Virus record (IMG/VR): IMGVR_UViG_3300025274_000088
Location: 1 to 20,703 of that record
DNA from: a virus
Length of the DNA: 20,703 nucleotides
Reading direction: 5' to 3' (one strand)
Position 1 is the first letter of the stretch. Each line of letters starts with the position of its first letter. A program made the position numbers and the translations under genes. The notes below the pieces were generated by a model. The model was not told the DNA's origin. It worked only from the letters and a program-made list of their open reading frames with translations, and ran no database searches. Positions 7,521-14,142 of the stretch are shown here, piece after piece.

Positions 7521-8909
7521 TTAAACTCCTGTGATTTTTTGTTCCTTGATGGTGCCGCCCTCAATCATTAGCTCAGTGCCGGCCCACACAGCGGCATCCA
7601 TGCGGTTCGGTGAGTCTTCACCGGGGAGGAGCCCGGTGTATGTCGTCATTTCATCCTCCAGCCGGGGGAACTGCCCAACATGGTGCGCCCGGCCCTGTTC
7701 GTAAATGGCAGCGATGGGTTCAGCCCGGGTGATTTTACCCTTGGACGCATGGACTGAGCGAAAACTGACGTTGGCGTCGACGCTACGGACGACGTGCTCG
7801 ACCATATCACCGCCCTGGTTGGCTTCTCCGATGATGCGATCAGCCCGCCATTTATGAAAGGCCGAGCAGGCTTGAGCCCCCCACTCTGCCGGCGAGTAAT
7901 TTCCTGTGACGTCCTCCAGCACAAAAAAATGGGCTGCGGACTTGTCGTTGTTGTCGATGCCGGCCACGACAATGCCGGTTTCGTGCCCCTCGTCATCGTC
8001 GGCCGCTTTGGTGGCCTGGGGGTCGACCCCAACGACGATTCTGGTGAGCCCCAGCCGCTTAACAACGTCGGCCGTGGATTCACCTGCCTCCAGTTGTATC
8101 CTGAGCGTTTCCAGCTGGGTGCCAGTCCACAGCGCCCCTGTAACATCGTCGAGTATATCCCCCTCGATTTCCTGCCGGCCGAGCCGCGTGCCTTCAAACC
8201 GCGCCAGAAACGTGCGACGCCACGTCGGGGAGAGGTTGTTGAGGTTTTCATAGCTCGACCCCGAGGTGACGTGAGTCGCGGGGTCTTGGACCAGGGCCCG
8301 AAGCAGCTTTAAGGGCCGCGGGGTCGTTGTCAGCAGAACTTGGGGATGTTGGCCGAGGCGATTCCCTGCGAGCAAGTTGGCCCACATTTCCTCGTGGTAG
8401 CGCATCTTCGCGAGTTCGTCGACCCATGCCGCACAGCTCTGGGGGCCTCGCAACTGGTCGGGCTCGTCGCCAGAGAACAGATTCGCGCAGCTCCCGTTCG
8501 GCCAGACAAGCTGAGTTTTGGAGGGGTAGTATATCGGCTGAAACCAGGGCGGGGAACAGGCGAGAATGCCCGATTCGCCCTTGACCATCACATCGCGGAC
8601 ATCGGCGGCGGTTTCGCCGACTATCGACAGCAGCGGGTGCTGTTTTGCCCACGCGATCACTTGCTGTGAGCCGGTGCGCGTCTTGCCCCACCCGCGCCCC
8701 GTTTTTATTAGCCAGAAGTCCCACGAGTCCCCCGGGGGCGGCAGCTGTTCGGGGCGGGCCCAGAATGCCCATTCGTAGGCGAGCGTTTCCAGGTCACCCT
8801 GTGACAGCTCCGCAAGCAGGGCTTGTCGCTCGTCTGCTGGCAATCCCGCCAGCAACAGGGCGGGACTAACCGCTCTCGATTCGGCCGGCGTAGTCGTCGA
8901 GGCGAGCAA
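7521..8909 (-). CDS. terL: Terminase large subunit (packaging ATPase and nuclease)
   Basis: The motor that cuts and pumps phage DNA into the prohead. Numbering from a TTG at 8907-8909: Walker A GRGWGKT (71-77) preceded by FWLIKT; Walker B AAWVDELAK with Asp164/Glu165; coupling motif LLTTTPRP (192-199); nuclease aspartates in VVGVDPQAT (Asp296) and SPNRMDAAVWA (Asp438), with GEANQGGD between. Length 462 is normal. All catalytic motifs are present, so it should be active. The exact start is uncertain: there is no ATG near the beginning, the TTG gives a 44-base overlap with TerS, and another TTG lies further in just upstream of LPADERQ. The N-terminal PADERQALLAELSQG pattern is common in this terminase group. 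Confidence 0.95.
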   Translation of the reverse strand: MLASTTTPAESRAVSPALLLAGLPADERQALLAELSQGDLETLAYEWAFWARPEQLPPPGDSWDFWLIKTGRGWGKTRTGSQQVIAWAKQHPLLSIVGETAADVRDVMVKGESGILACSPPWFQPIYYPSKTQLVWPNGSCANLFSGDEPDQLRGPQSCAAWVDELAKMRYHEEMWANLLAGNRLGQHPQVLLTTTPRPLKLLRALVQDPATHVTSGSSYENLNNLSPTWRRTFLARFEGTRLGRQEIEGDILDDVTGALWTGTQLETLRIQLEAGESTADVVKRLGLTRIVVGVDPQATKAADDDEGHETGIVVAGIDNNDKSAAHFFVLEDVTGNYSPAEWGAQACSAFHKWRADRIIGEANQGGDMVEHVVRSVDANVSFRSVHASKGKITRAEPIAAIYEQGRAHHVGQFPRLEDEMTTYTGLLPGEDSPNRMDAAVWAGTELMIEGGTIKEQKITGV

Positions 8910-9393
8910 AAAGCCGATTCACAATCTCAGCCCCGTCACGAATTTCGAGGTCCACCTTCTCGCGGAACATGCCGAGGTGGCGGCCCAGACTCGTGAGCGC
9001 GGCCAGCTTGTCGTGCATACGCAGGGTGACGCCGGTTGACGTTTCAGAGAGCTGGGCCACGGCTGACAAAACCGATGGCGCGAGGTTTTCGCTCTCACGA
9101 ACAACGACGCCCTTGGGGCCCCAGCTGGCGATGTTGGAGACATTACTGAAGGCAATAAGCGCAAGCTCCTGAACCACAGCGTCTTGCGTAATCTCCACCT
9201 GCTCGACGCGTCGCGCTATTGCCTCATCTATCGCCGCAGCTATTAGAGGTTTTTTAAGGTTTTCGGCCCCTATAGCTCCTGCTGATTTTTCAGAGTAACC
9301 AGCCCTTAACGCCGCTTCTGTGGCATTAAGGTCGATCAGATACTCCTCAACAAAGAGCTTTTGTTTGGCGCTTAACCCTGCGATCTTCGGCAC
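8866..9393 (-). CDS. terS: Terminase small subunit (Terminase_2 family)
   Basis: The DNA-recognition subunit of the packaging motor. The N-terminal half has the family pattern LSAKQKLFVEEYLIDLNATE, AALRAGYSEKSA and an AENLKKPLIAAAI helix, a helix-turn-helix region that binds the packaging site; a helical oligomerisation region follows. Length 175 is usual. The start is a GTG at 9391-9393; no in-frame ATG lies close upstream, and the preceding GGGGG is only a weak ribosome site. It is the first gene of the leftward head operon, overlaps TerL and lies 61-90 bases downstream of a good sigma70-like promoter. Confidence 0.92.
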   Translation of the reverse strand: MPKIAGLSAKQKLFVEEYLIDLNATEAALRAGYSEKSAGAIGAENLKKPLIAAAIDEAIARRVEQVEITQDAVVQELALIAFSNVSNIASWGPKGVVVRESENLAPSVLSAVAQLSETSTGVTLRMHDKLAALTSLGRHLGMFREKVDLEIRDGAEIVNRLFARLDDYAGRIESG

Positions 9394-9453
9394 TTTTGAA
9401 TACCCCCGGCATTCATCAACCTGCCCCCGGCAGGCGGTGCGGTTATAAAATCA

Positions 9454-9482
9454 ATATAAGCATTTAAGATGAAGCCCGCCAA
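9454..9482 (-). promoter_or_regulatory. Probable sigma70-type promoter for the terminase/head operon
   Basis: On the minus strand TTGGCG (9477-9482) and TTATAT (9454-9459) are separated by exactly 17 bases. Transcription would begin near 9447 and reach the TerS GTG after about 55 bases. It lies in the 101-base gap between the regulator gene and terS. It matches four of six bases in each box, so it would need no phage sigma factor; whether it is late-regulated cannot be seen. Confidence 0.5.
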
Positions 9483-9494
9483 AAAAGGGGGCTG

Positions 9495-9740
9495 CTACAC
9501 GGGCTCCGAGTCTCGGAGCCCAATCAGCTCATCCCAAGAACAGCCGAAGGCATGCTTGAGCCGTGACAGAGTCGTGTAATCCACCCGTTTAGTTCGGCCG
9601 TGGGCATGATCAATGAGGCTGGCGTAATCGATGCCCGTTTTTGCTGATAGGTGCTGGAGCGTAAACCGATGGCCCAACACATCACCCTCCCTCTTTAAAA
9701 GCTGGTGAATATTGAGCTTTATTGGTGTTTCTTGATTCAT
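9495..9740 (-). CDS. Small helix-turn-helix regulator (Cro/C1, HTH_26-like)
   Basis: An 81-residue DNA-binding protein. IKLNIHQLLKREGD, FTLQHLSAKTGIDYASLIDH and LSRLKHAFGCSWDELI match the XRE/HTH_26 pattern: helix 2-turn-helix 3 (LSAKTGIDYASLIDH) and the closing CSWDELI helix. The start is placed at the ATG 9738-9740, where the family domain begins; AAGGAAAAGG lies upstream on the minus strand. An in-frame ATG at 9774-9776 would add 12 residues but falls inside the shared promoter core and lacks a ribosome site. It sits at the divergence point between the leftward head genes and rightward early genes, the usual place for a Cro/C1-like switch. The promoter elements at 9758-9786 and 11086-11113 are candidate targets. 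Confidence 0.8.
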   Translation of the reverse strand: MNQETPIKLNIHQLLKREGDVLGHRFTLQHLSAKTGIDYASLIDHAHGRTKRVDYTTLSRLKHAFGCSWDELIGLRDSEPV

Positions 9741-9757
9741 AGCAGTCAACCTTTTCC

Positions 9758-9786
9758 TTGCTTTTGTATGGGTCATTGCCTATATT
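9758..9786 (+). promoter_or_regulatory. Probable early rightward promoter (P1)
   Basis: TTGCTT (9758-9763), a 17-base spacer and TATATT (9781-9786) face the early genes. The -10 lies in CATTGCCTATATT (9774-9786), repeated exactly at the second rightward promoter. It is only 18 bases beyond the regulator's start codon, so regulator and early operon are divergent and could share an operator. Confidence 0.55.
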
Positions 9787-9794
9787 AAAGAACA

Positions 9795-9833
9795 CTTAGG
9801 GGGCCCGGGGCTGCGAGGTCCGAGCCCCCCAAG
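9795..9833 (+). other. GC-rich hairpin in the early leader
   Basis: CTTAGGGGGC (9795-9804) and GCCCCCCAAG (9824-9833) pair with one mismatch. An alternative inner pairing GGGGCT/AGCCCC exists. It starts just after the predicted transcription start and its right arm runs into AAGGAGGAGG (9831-9840), a strong ribosome-site match with no good start codon at normal spacing. It could stabilise the transcript 5' end or control translation. No U-run follows, so it does not look like a terminator. Confidence 0.35.
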
Positions 9834-9926
9834 GAGGAGGGAAAAGAGAAAAAGGGGTATAGGGTGCCCCTCTTCCTTCTTCAGAATATAGTCAATCAGC
9901 CATATTTTAGCAACGGAGGGGCTCAC

Positions 9927-10046
9927 ATGACTTCACCCAGGCACACTGGAGGCCACCGCATCGCGTGGTGGCTCACTATCGTCGGCACCGCTTACCTACT
10001 GGTGCGGATTCTGCCGGCGCTCATTTCAGGAGGAGGAACGCCATGA
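9927..10046 (+). CDS. 39-residue single-span membrane peptide
   Basis: The ATG at 9927 is preceded by GGAGGG with a 6-base gap, a strong start. The product has a short basic N-terminus (SPRHTGGHR) and one hydrophobic span, IAWWLTIVGTAYLLVRILPA, ending SGGGTP. Its TGA overlaps the ATG of the RecT-like gene (ATGA), so the two are coupled. The frame is open upstream to a GTG near 9864, but that start is poorly supported. Function unknown; one-span leader peptides at the head of phage early operons include host-takeover and superinfection-exclusion proteins, but nothing here proves that. Confidence 0.65.
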   Translation: MTSPRHTGGHRIAWWLTIVGTAYLLVRILPALISGGGTP

Positions 10047-10987
10047 CAAAAACCGACCCTACCACCGCAGCCCTTGATTCTGCTGGGGCTGGAGATTTCC
10101 ATGCCGGGATGAGCCTGGGGGCATTGGCCCGCGTAATAAGCGCGTCTGGTTGTTTCGGAAAAACCAACCCCAACATCGCGGCCGTTAAGATTCTCGCCGG
10201 TCGTGACCTCGGTCTCGGTCCTGTCGAGGCCATGAGAGGCTTGCACCTGTTTGACGGCAAGATTGAGCTGGGGTCAGGGGTAATGTCTTCCAAAATCAAG
10301 GGCAGCGGCCGCTACGATTACGACATCGTCCAGCACGACAAGGACGGCTGCGTCATCGAGTGTTGGGAAATGAACCTACGCACCGACGAATGGCAGCAAC
10401 GGCCAAATATCTCATTCACCAGGGTCGAAGCCGAAAAGGCCGGGTTGCTTAAAAAGCCGGTCTGGTCGCAATACTTCGACGATATGACATTCAGTCGTTG
10501 CATGTCCCGATTTTTCCGCCGCTACTGCCCACACCTGGCAGGGGGTGCGGTCTACGGGGACGGAGAAATCAGCGACCCGGCAGACGGCCCACCCCAAAAT
10601 GGGGGGCCACGAGGTGGAAAGCATGAACCGGCACCTATAGCACCCAAGGCAATCCCAGAGGACAGCCCTGAGGACAGCCCTGCGGCCATGATTGACCGTG
10701 TTATGGCCGAAAGCCCACCGGCGGGTGAAGAACCGGCCGTAACAAGCCCGACCCAGGAGCATCCCTATGGGCAATTTTGCCGGGAGGCAGGCGAGCTTAA
10801 GGAAAAACTGATCGCCCATGCTGACGGCGAGGCGGCTTACCGGAAGGTCTTCCAAGAAAACGGCCGCAAAGGACGTGCTGATGTTCCAAAGGGCGCGACC
10901 ATACTCCAGCGTGAGATTGTGCAAGGGTTACAGCTGGCACTAAAGCAGGCTGAGGCATTTGGTCCCCTCTCTCTTTCTCAAAGTTAA
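10043..10987 (+). CDS. RecT-like single-strand annealing protein
   Basis: A 314-residue protein. Residues about 20-175 carry the pattern I associate with phage RecT-type annealing proteins: NIAAVKILAGRDLGLGPVEA, MRGLHLFDGKIELGSGVM, a CVIECWEM strand, SFTRVEAEKAGLLKKPVWSQ and DDMTFSRCMSRFFRRYCPHL. Such proteins coat and anneal complementary strands in recombination-dependent replication. The middle is a Pro/Gly-rich linker with a perfect 12-base tandem repeat. The C-terminal segment (GQFCREAGELKEKLIAHADG) resembles the short helical tails of phage recombination proteins. ATG 10043 is preceded by AGGAGGAGG and coupled to the membrane peptide. No partner exonuclease was recognised in the window, which is unusual for a RecT system. 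Family assignment is by pattern only. Confidence 0.65.
   Translation: MTKTDPTTAALDSAGAGDFHAGMSLGALARVISASGCFGKTNPNIAAVKILAGRDLGLGPVEAMRGLHLFDGKIELGSGVMSSKIKGSGRYDYDIVQHDKDGCVIECWEMNLRTDEWQQRPNISFTRVEAEKAGLLKKPVWSQYFDDMTFSRCMSRFFRRYCPHLAGGAVYGDGEISDPADGPPQNGGPRGGKHEPAPIAPKAIPEDSPEDSPAAMIDRVMAESPPAGEEPAVTSPTQEHPYGQFCREAGELKEKLIAHADGEAAYRKVFQENGRKGRADVPKGATILQREIVQGLQLALKQAEAFGPLSLSQS
10658..10681 (+). repeat. Perfect 12-base tandem repeat in the RecT-like gene
   Basis: GAGGACAGCCCT occurs twice in a row and encodes EDSPEDSP in the linker between the two halves of the protein. A recent slippage duplication in a flexible, tolerant region is the simplest reading. Confidence 0.8.
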
Positions 10988-10992
10988 AAATT

Positions 10993-11026
10993 AATAGGTA
11001 TAAATATATTTATTTATATACCTATT
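10993..11026 (+). repeat. AT-rich inverted repeat after the RecT-like gene
   Basis: AATAGGTATA (10993-11002) and TATACCTATT (11017-11026) are perfect inverted arms of 10 bases around a 14-base A/T-only centre. It begins 6 bases after the RecT-like stop codon. It could be a weak transcription end, an operator or an AT-rich unwinding element. No T-run follows directly. Confidence 0.6.
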
Positions 11027-11063
11027 ACGCGCGTGCGCGCGCGTGCGCAGGGGAGGTTTTTTT
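11026..11063 (+). terminator. Possible terminator: alternating CG tract with a T7 run
   Basis: Bases 11026-11049 alternate pyrimidine and purine without a break (24 bases, mostly CG with TG steps). They can fold into a CG hairpin. Eight bases later comes T7 (11057-11063). The spacing between stem and T-run is longer than in a textbook terminator, so intrinsic termination is possible, not certain. The next promoter lies just downstream, which fits an end of the first early transcript here. Confidence 0.35.
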
Positions 11064-11085
11064 AAGGGCCCCCTTCACAAATATC

Positions 11086-11113
11086 TTGACTAATGTGGGG
11101 CATTGCCTATATT
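11086..11113 (+). promoter_or_regulatory. Strong-looking early rightward promoter (P2)
   Basis: TTGACT (11086-11091), a 16-base spacer and TATATT (11108-11113). The -10 sits in the 13-base sequence CATTGCCTATATT (11101-11113), identical to that at P1. The predicted start near 11120 gives a leader of about 50 bases before the ATG at 11170. It would drive the zinc-ribbon, Cys4, PP-loop, SET and methyltransferase genes. Confidence 0.65.
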
Positions 11114-11169
11114 GCAGGGCAGCTGAGAGGGCAATAAAGCCCCCAGCATTCTGAAGAAGGAGGGACGAC

Positions 11170-11838
11170 ATGTGGATAATGACCAACAGGGGTTTCTATT
11201 CGATCGTTGAAAAGAAGTGGGATGCTGAAGATGGGACTCTGACCGTCAGGGCCCGCCGCCGGTATGATATTGAGGAGTTTCTGTACGTTATGGGTGACCT
11301 GCTTGGTGCAGGGGATCACGGCTATTCAATCCAGGACAGCATTTACAAGGGCGTAAAGCAGGCCAGGGAGGAATTCGCCGCAGCTGATTCAGAATTTATT
11401 GAGCATGACCTCAATGCTGACTATGCGTGGCGGCTTCGTGCTAATCGTGAATGGGTCACTGCTGCCATCGATCAGCTTGTTGCTGATATAGATTACTCCA
11501 ATTTCAAAGATTCAGTTCATCAAAATGGGCTGGACGACCATCATGCTGCCTACTCTTCGGTGTGGGGGGTGATGCAACGGCTACAGCCGCGGCCTGCCTT
11601 GACTCCCCCGGTGGGGGCCCACAGGGCACTAATGGAATTATTCAAGAACGAACCAGAGTTCACAGGGGACGACCCTGCAAAACCTACAAAACCTTTAGAA
11701 GCCTCCTATGAAGAAGAAGAATGCCCGTATTGCGGTGGGGACGACCCTGAATTTGACGACAGCGGCTGTCCCGAATGCCTGCCCCACCTTGATTGGTCCA
11801 GCCCTCCCAAAAAAGGAGAAGATAAAGAAAATGGCTGA
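11170..11838 (+). CDS. Conserved phage/bacterial protein of unknown function with C-terminal zinc ribbon
   Basis: A 222-residue protein. The N-terminal two thirds match a widespread small protein of unknown function that I recognise by pattern: MWIMTNRGFYSIV, GTLTVRARRRYDIEEF, DYAWRLRANREWV, DIDYSNFKDSV and YSSVWGVMQRLQP. Members are usually about 110-140 residues, so this copy is extended. The extension adds a Pro/Lys linker and a four-cysteine ribbon, CPYCGG (Cys185, Cys188) and CPEC (Cys200, Cys203), likely binding zinc, followed by a charged tail. The ATG is preceded by AAGGAGGG at good spacing. It is the first gene after promoter P2 and overlaps the next gene by 8 bases. A nucleic-acid or protein contact is plausible for the ribbon; biochemical role unknown. 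Confidence 0.85.
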   Translation: MWIMTNRGFYSIVEKKWDAEDGTLTVRARRRYDIEEFLYVMGDLLGAGDHGYSIQDSIYKGVKQAREEFAAADSEFIEHDLNADYAWRLRANREWVTAAIDQLVADIDYSNFKDSVHQNGLDDHHAAYSSVWGVMQRLQPRPALTPPVGAHRALMELFKNEPEFTGDDPAKPTKPLEASYEEEECPYCGGDDPEFDDSGCPECLPHLDWSSPPKKGEDKENG

Positions 11839-12112
11839 ACGAAAGATGTTCCTTCCAGGGTCCAAAAGCTGGACTGCAATGCCACGGTTTCGCCGGCGGG
11901 ATTCTGATTCCCTGGAGTATTTTTTCGCCGCCCGATTTAAAAAGAGCCCTGGGGTATGGATTCTGTGGAACCGACACGAGTGGGGGCTGTTAAAGGCCCA
12001 TGAGGTAGAAGAATGGTTTATGCCATCCAATAAGGAAGCCCGTGAACTGGTTCAATCTTACGAGGGTGATCAAGATTCTTCTGGTGGGAAAGCCCTTCTT
12101 AAGGAAAAGTGA
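11831..12112 (+). CDS. Hypothetical 93-residue basic protein
   Basis: The start is placed at the ATG 11831, which overlaps the TGA of the previous gene by 8 bases. AGGAG at 11814-11818 lies 12 bases upstream, a little far. An in-frame ATG at 11846 is an alternative. The product is rich in Arg, Lys and Trp: SWTAMPRFRRRD, SLEYFFAARFKKSPGVWILW, WGLLKAHEVEEWF. The central 'gxwxlwnrhewg' stretch suggests a small beta fold. No family recognised. Spacing and direction fit the early operon. Confidence 0.6.
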   Translation: MAERKMFLPGSKSWTAMPRFRRRDSDSLEYFFAARFKKSPGVWILWNRHEWGLLKAHEVEEWFMPSNKEARELVQSYEGDQDSSGGKALLKEK

Positions 12113-12146
12113 GTTATATTTTAGTTTTAACCCCCGCTTGGGGTCG

Positions 12147-12173
12147 AGCCTCTTTCACGAAGGAGGGGAGGCT
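12147..12173 (+). other. Hairpin holding a ribosome-site-like sequence in the intergenic leader
   Basis: AGCCTC (12147-12152) pairs with GAGGCT (12168-12173), and the loop contains AAGGAGG (12160-12166) with no usable start codon at normal distance. A weaker CCCC/GGGG hairpin lies just before it (12132-12143). The 117-base gap 12113-12229 is the longest non-coding gap inside the second early operon and otherwise holds only the ribosome site of the next gene. Confidence 0.3.
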
Positions 12174-12229
12174 ACCTCGGGCCCTAAGTGGGGGGTCTTT
12201 TTAAATTCAAAAGGAGGAGGAAGGGCAAA

Positions 12230-12940
12230 TTGGCTTCACGGAAAACATGGGCTGAAGCTGCCAGCCTGCTGCGGGAAACCTATCAGCGGCTGGCCAGTAA
12301 AGACGCCTTGGCCGCTCTCTACCACCAGCTGGACGACCTGCCCGATGAGGTGCTGAGTGGGGCCATTGGCCGCCACATCAACGACACGACCGTTGAGGGC
12401 ACTACAGTCGCGGGGGCTTGGTTCCCCAAGCCCGCACAGCTTCGGGTACATGCCAACAAATACTCAGCTGAACAGCTGCTGATTCACAAGCAGGAGCTCG
12501 CAACCAAAGCCGCCGATCTTAAGGCCACTTTTGAATCCACGCCAACAAAGACCGTCGATTTTCCAGAGGAAGTCCTCGGCAAGGCCGAAAAGGGCGTTAA
12601 GCACTTGCACCTGTCCCCGTCCAGCTGTGGCAGCTGCCGTGATTCAGGTCTGGCGAATTATTACATCCCTGCTGATCGCTCTCACCCAGCTGCGAAATAT
12701 CGCCTGTATCTGGAAAAAGACTACTTGGCCTTGCCTGACGACATGCAGACGGGGTTAGTGAGATTCTCGGCTGTCTGTGATTGCGCCGCAGGGCAACTTA
12801 AACGAGAACAGCGCCCTGAGGGGCATACCCGAACCATTAAATCAGCTGGGGGCAACCGTCGAATGTGGATCGCCATCGAAGAAGCCCGCCGTTTCGCGGC
12901 AAGGCGAAAAGAAAAAGAAGAGGCTCAAAATGAGCTTTAA
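12230..12940 (+). CDS. Cys4 protein, possible replication accessory or helicase-loader-like
   Basis: A 236-residue protein from a TTG at 12230, chosen because AAGGAGGAGG (12211-12220) precedes it at normal distance. An in-frame GTG at 12188 would add 14 Lys/Arg-rich residues encoded across that ribosome site. The N-terminal part (WAEAASLLRETYQRL, LYHQLDDLPDEVLSGAIGRH, WFPKPAQLR) is helical and recalls phage replisome-organiser or helicase-loader N-domains. The middle and C-terminal parts carry Cys133-x2-Cys136 (SCGSCRDSG) and Cys183-x-Cys185 (VCDCAAG), a spaced CxxC/CxC pair likely binding zinc, as in loader-like phage proteins. The end is a basic helix (IEEARRFAARRKEKEE). No Walker motif is present, so it is not a DnaC-type ATPase. 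Function is inferred from resemblance and position only. Confidence 0.75.
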   Translation: MASRKTWAEAASLLRETYQRLASKDALAALYHQLDDLPDEVLSGAIGRHINDTTVEGTTVAGAWFPKPAQLRVHANKYSAEQLLIHKQELATKAADLKATFESTPTKTVDFPEEVLGKAEKGVKHLHLSPSSCGSCRDSGLANYYIPADRSHPAAKYRLYLEKDYLALPDDMQTGLVRFSAVCDCAAGQLKREQRPEGHTRTIKSAGGNRRMWIAIEEARRFAARRKEKEEAQNEL

Positions 12941-13112
12941 AGCGAAACACATCCACGAAAAGCGGTTAACTCGCGAACGCCTCGTGCTGCTAACAAGGGT
13001 TTATCACTCAGCCAAATATGCCGCCGAGGCTATCGGGTCCACTACATCCACCGTTGAAAAAGCCGCGGCGCGGTATGGGCTGAAATTCAGACGGAAAGGG
13101 AGCTTTCTATGA
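12930..13112 (+). CDS. Small 60-residue HTH-like protein
   Basis: The ATG at 12930 overlaps the previous gene's stop by 11 bases; AGAGG lies upstream. The product is very basic with a helix-turn-helix-like arrangement: RLTRERLVLLTRVYHSAKYA, then AAEAIGSTTSTVEKAAARYG and the basic tail LKFRRKGSFL. This resembles small phage DNA-binding proteins that recognise DNA with a single HTH. Its TGA overlaps the ATG of the PP-loop gene (ATGA). The frame is open further upstream to about 12777, but that is antisense-free overlap with the Cys4 gene and lacks a start site, so the short form is preferred. Confidence 0.65.
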   Translation: MSFKAKHIHEKRLTRERLVLLTRVYHSAKYAAEAIGSTTSTVEKAAARYGLKFRRKGSFL

Positions 13113-13954
13113 CGACGAAATATGACCTTAATGTCGTCAGCTTAGGTGCTGGGGTGCAATCCATGGCCGTGCTCCTATTAGCTGAAGCGGGGGAAATCAA
13201 ACCCCGCCCTGACTGTGCTATTTTTGCGGACACCGGATGGGAACCCCAGGCTGTTTATGACCAGCTGGCATGGCTGAAAGATGAAACGGCTATTCCTATC
13301 CATATCGTAACAGCAGGAAATATTAAAACCGATATTTTAAACGCCTTGGGCCCGCCTGGTCACAAACCCGAGGGCAAGTTTGCACAGCCCCCTTTTTATG
13401 TAAAGAACAGCAACGGGGATGAAACCGACCTTGGGGGAATGCTGTGGCGGCAATGCACCAAAGAATACAAAATCGAACCCATCACAAAAAAGATTCGGCT
13501 ATTGCTTGGATATAAGCCGCGAATGCGTGTCAAAAAAAGAGTGCAGGAATGGTTTGGGATTTCCATTGATGAAGCCCACCGCATGCGTGATTCACGCGTC
13601 CACTGGATCGACAACTATTATCCATTGATTGACCTTGAAATGCGCCGTGCTGACTGCCTCAGTTGGATGAAAAAGAAGGGGTATCCAGAACCACGGAAGT
13701 CTGCCTGCATTGGATGCCCCTATCACAGCAATGGAACGTGGGCAAAAATGCGGCGGGATTATCCTGATGAATTTGAGGAAGCCGTCGCATTCGACACCCA
13801 GCTCCGAGCGGGGGGTAAAATCCCCGGCGTTGCTGGGGATGCCTATTTACACAGAAGCATTGTTCCATTAGCTGAAGCAGTTGATAACACCCACGACCCA
13901 GACCAGATTGAAATGGATTTCGGGCAGGAATGCGAAGGAATGTGCGGGGTATGA
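13109..13954 (+). CDS. PP-loop ATPase, PAPS-reductase-like (adenine nucleotide alpha hydrolase)
   Basis: A 281-residue protein of the ATP-pyrophosphatase superfamily, often annotated as phosphoadenosine phosphosulfate reductase in phages but probably not doing sulfate reduction. The PP-loop is SLGAGVQSM (11-19), with FADTGWEPQAVY after it. Further conserved stretches are GGMLWRQCTKEYKI (Cys116), GISIDEAHRM, DCLSWMKKKGYPEP (Cys183), SACIGCPYH (Cys200, Cys203) and a C-terminal ECEGMCGV (Cys275, Cys279). The CxxC and terminal cysteines suggest a metal or Fe-S site as in thiolation or DndC-like enzymes. The length and motif order match a widespread phage family whose substrate, to my knowledge, is not established. 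It lies two genes before a SET protein and four before a DNA methyltransferase, so a role in nucleic-acid modification is a reasonable guess. Confidence 0.85.
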   Translation: MTTKYDLNVVSLGAGVQSMAVLLLAEAGEIKPRPDCAIFADTGWEPQAVYDQLAWLKDETAIPIHIVTAGNIKTDILNALGPPGHKPEGKFAQPPFYVKNSNGDETDLGGMLWRQCTKEYKIEPITKKIRLLLGYKPRMRVKKRVQEWFGISIDEAHRMRDSRVHWIDNYYPLIDLEMRRADCLSWMKKKGYPEPRKSACIGCPYHSNGTWAKMRRDYPDEFEEAVAFDTQLRAGGKIPGVAGDAYLHRSIVPLAEAVDNTHDPDQIEMDFGQECEGMCGV

Positions 13955-14142
13955 AGATTTCAATGAAGTCACATCGGTTATCACCAAACATCACCAGCTG
14001 GCCGGCTGTATGGCGCGAACGATATGAAGAGCGGGCGGCAATTTTAGAGTTTGACGGTGGATATGATCGCGGCGAAGCAGAAGCCCGCGCCAAATACCAG
14101 GTCGAAACAGCCTATGCCGCAGGTGAGGACCCTGCAAAATGA
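13951..14142 (+). CDS. Small 63-residue phage protein
   Basis: The start is the ATG at 13951, which overlaps the PP-loop gene's TGA (ATGA); an in-frame ATG at 13930 would overlap by 25 bases. The product has SWPAVWRERYEERAAILEFD and GGYDRGEAEARAKYQV. The 'E R A A I x E x D G G x x R x E A E' pattern is a frequent short helical motif in small phage proteins near replication genes; I know of no assigned function. Its stop overlaps the next start (ATGA). Confidence 0.75.
   Translation: MKISMKSHRLSPNITSWPAVWRERYEERAAILEFDGGYDRGEAEARAKYQVETAYAAGEDPAK

Noticed and set aside
7646-8772. Long alternative frames on both strands across the terminase gene
   Set aside because: The TerL frame carries all expected motifs in order; the others (for example 8248-8772 minus and 7794-8312 plus) are Arg/Pro/Ser-rich shadows without start sites.
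9477-9500. Terminator for the HTH gene from GCCC/GGGC arms around an A-run
   Set aside because: AGCCC and GGGCT can pair on the minus strand, but the T-run lies inside the loop instead of after the stem, so it does not fit an intrinsic terminator; the same bases serve better as the -35 of the head promoter.
13109-13954. Calling the PP-loop gene DndC or a true PAPS reductase
   Set aside because: Superfamily membership is clear but the CxxC and terminal Cys pattern fits a broad phage family of unknown substrate; no DndBDE partners or sulfate-assimilation genes are present.
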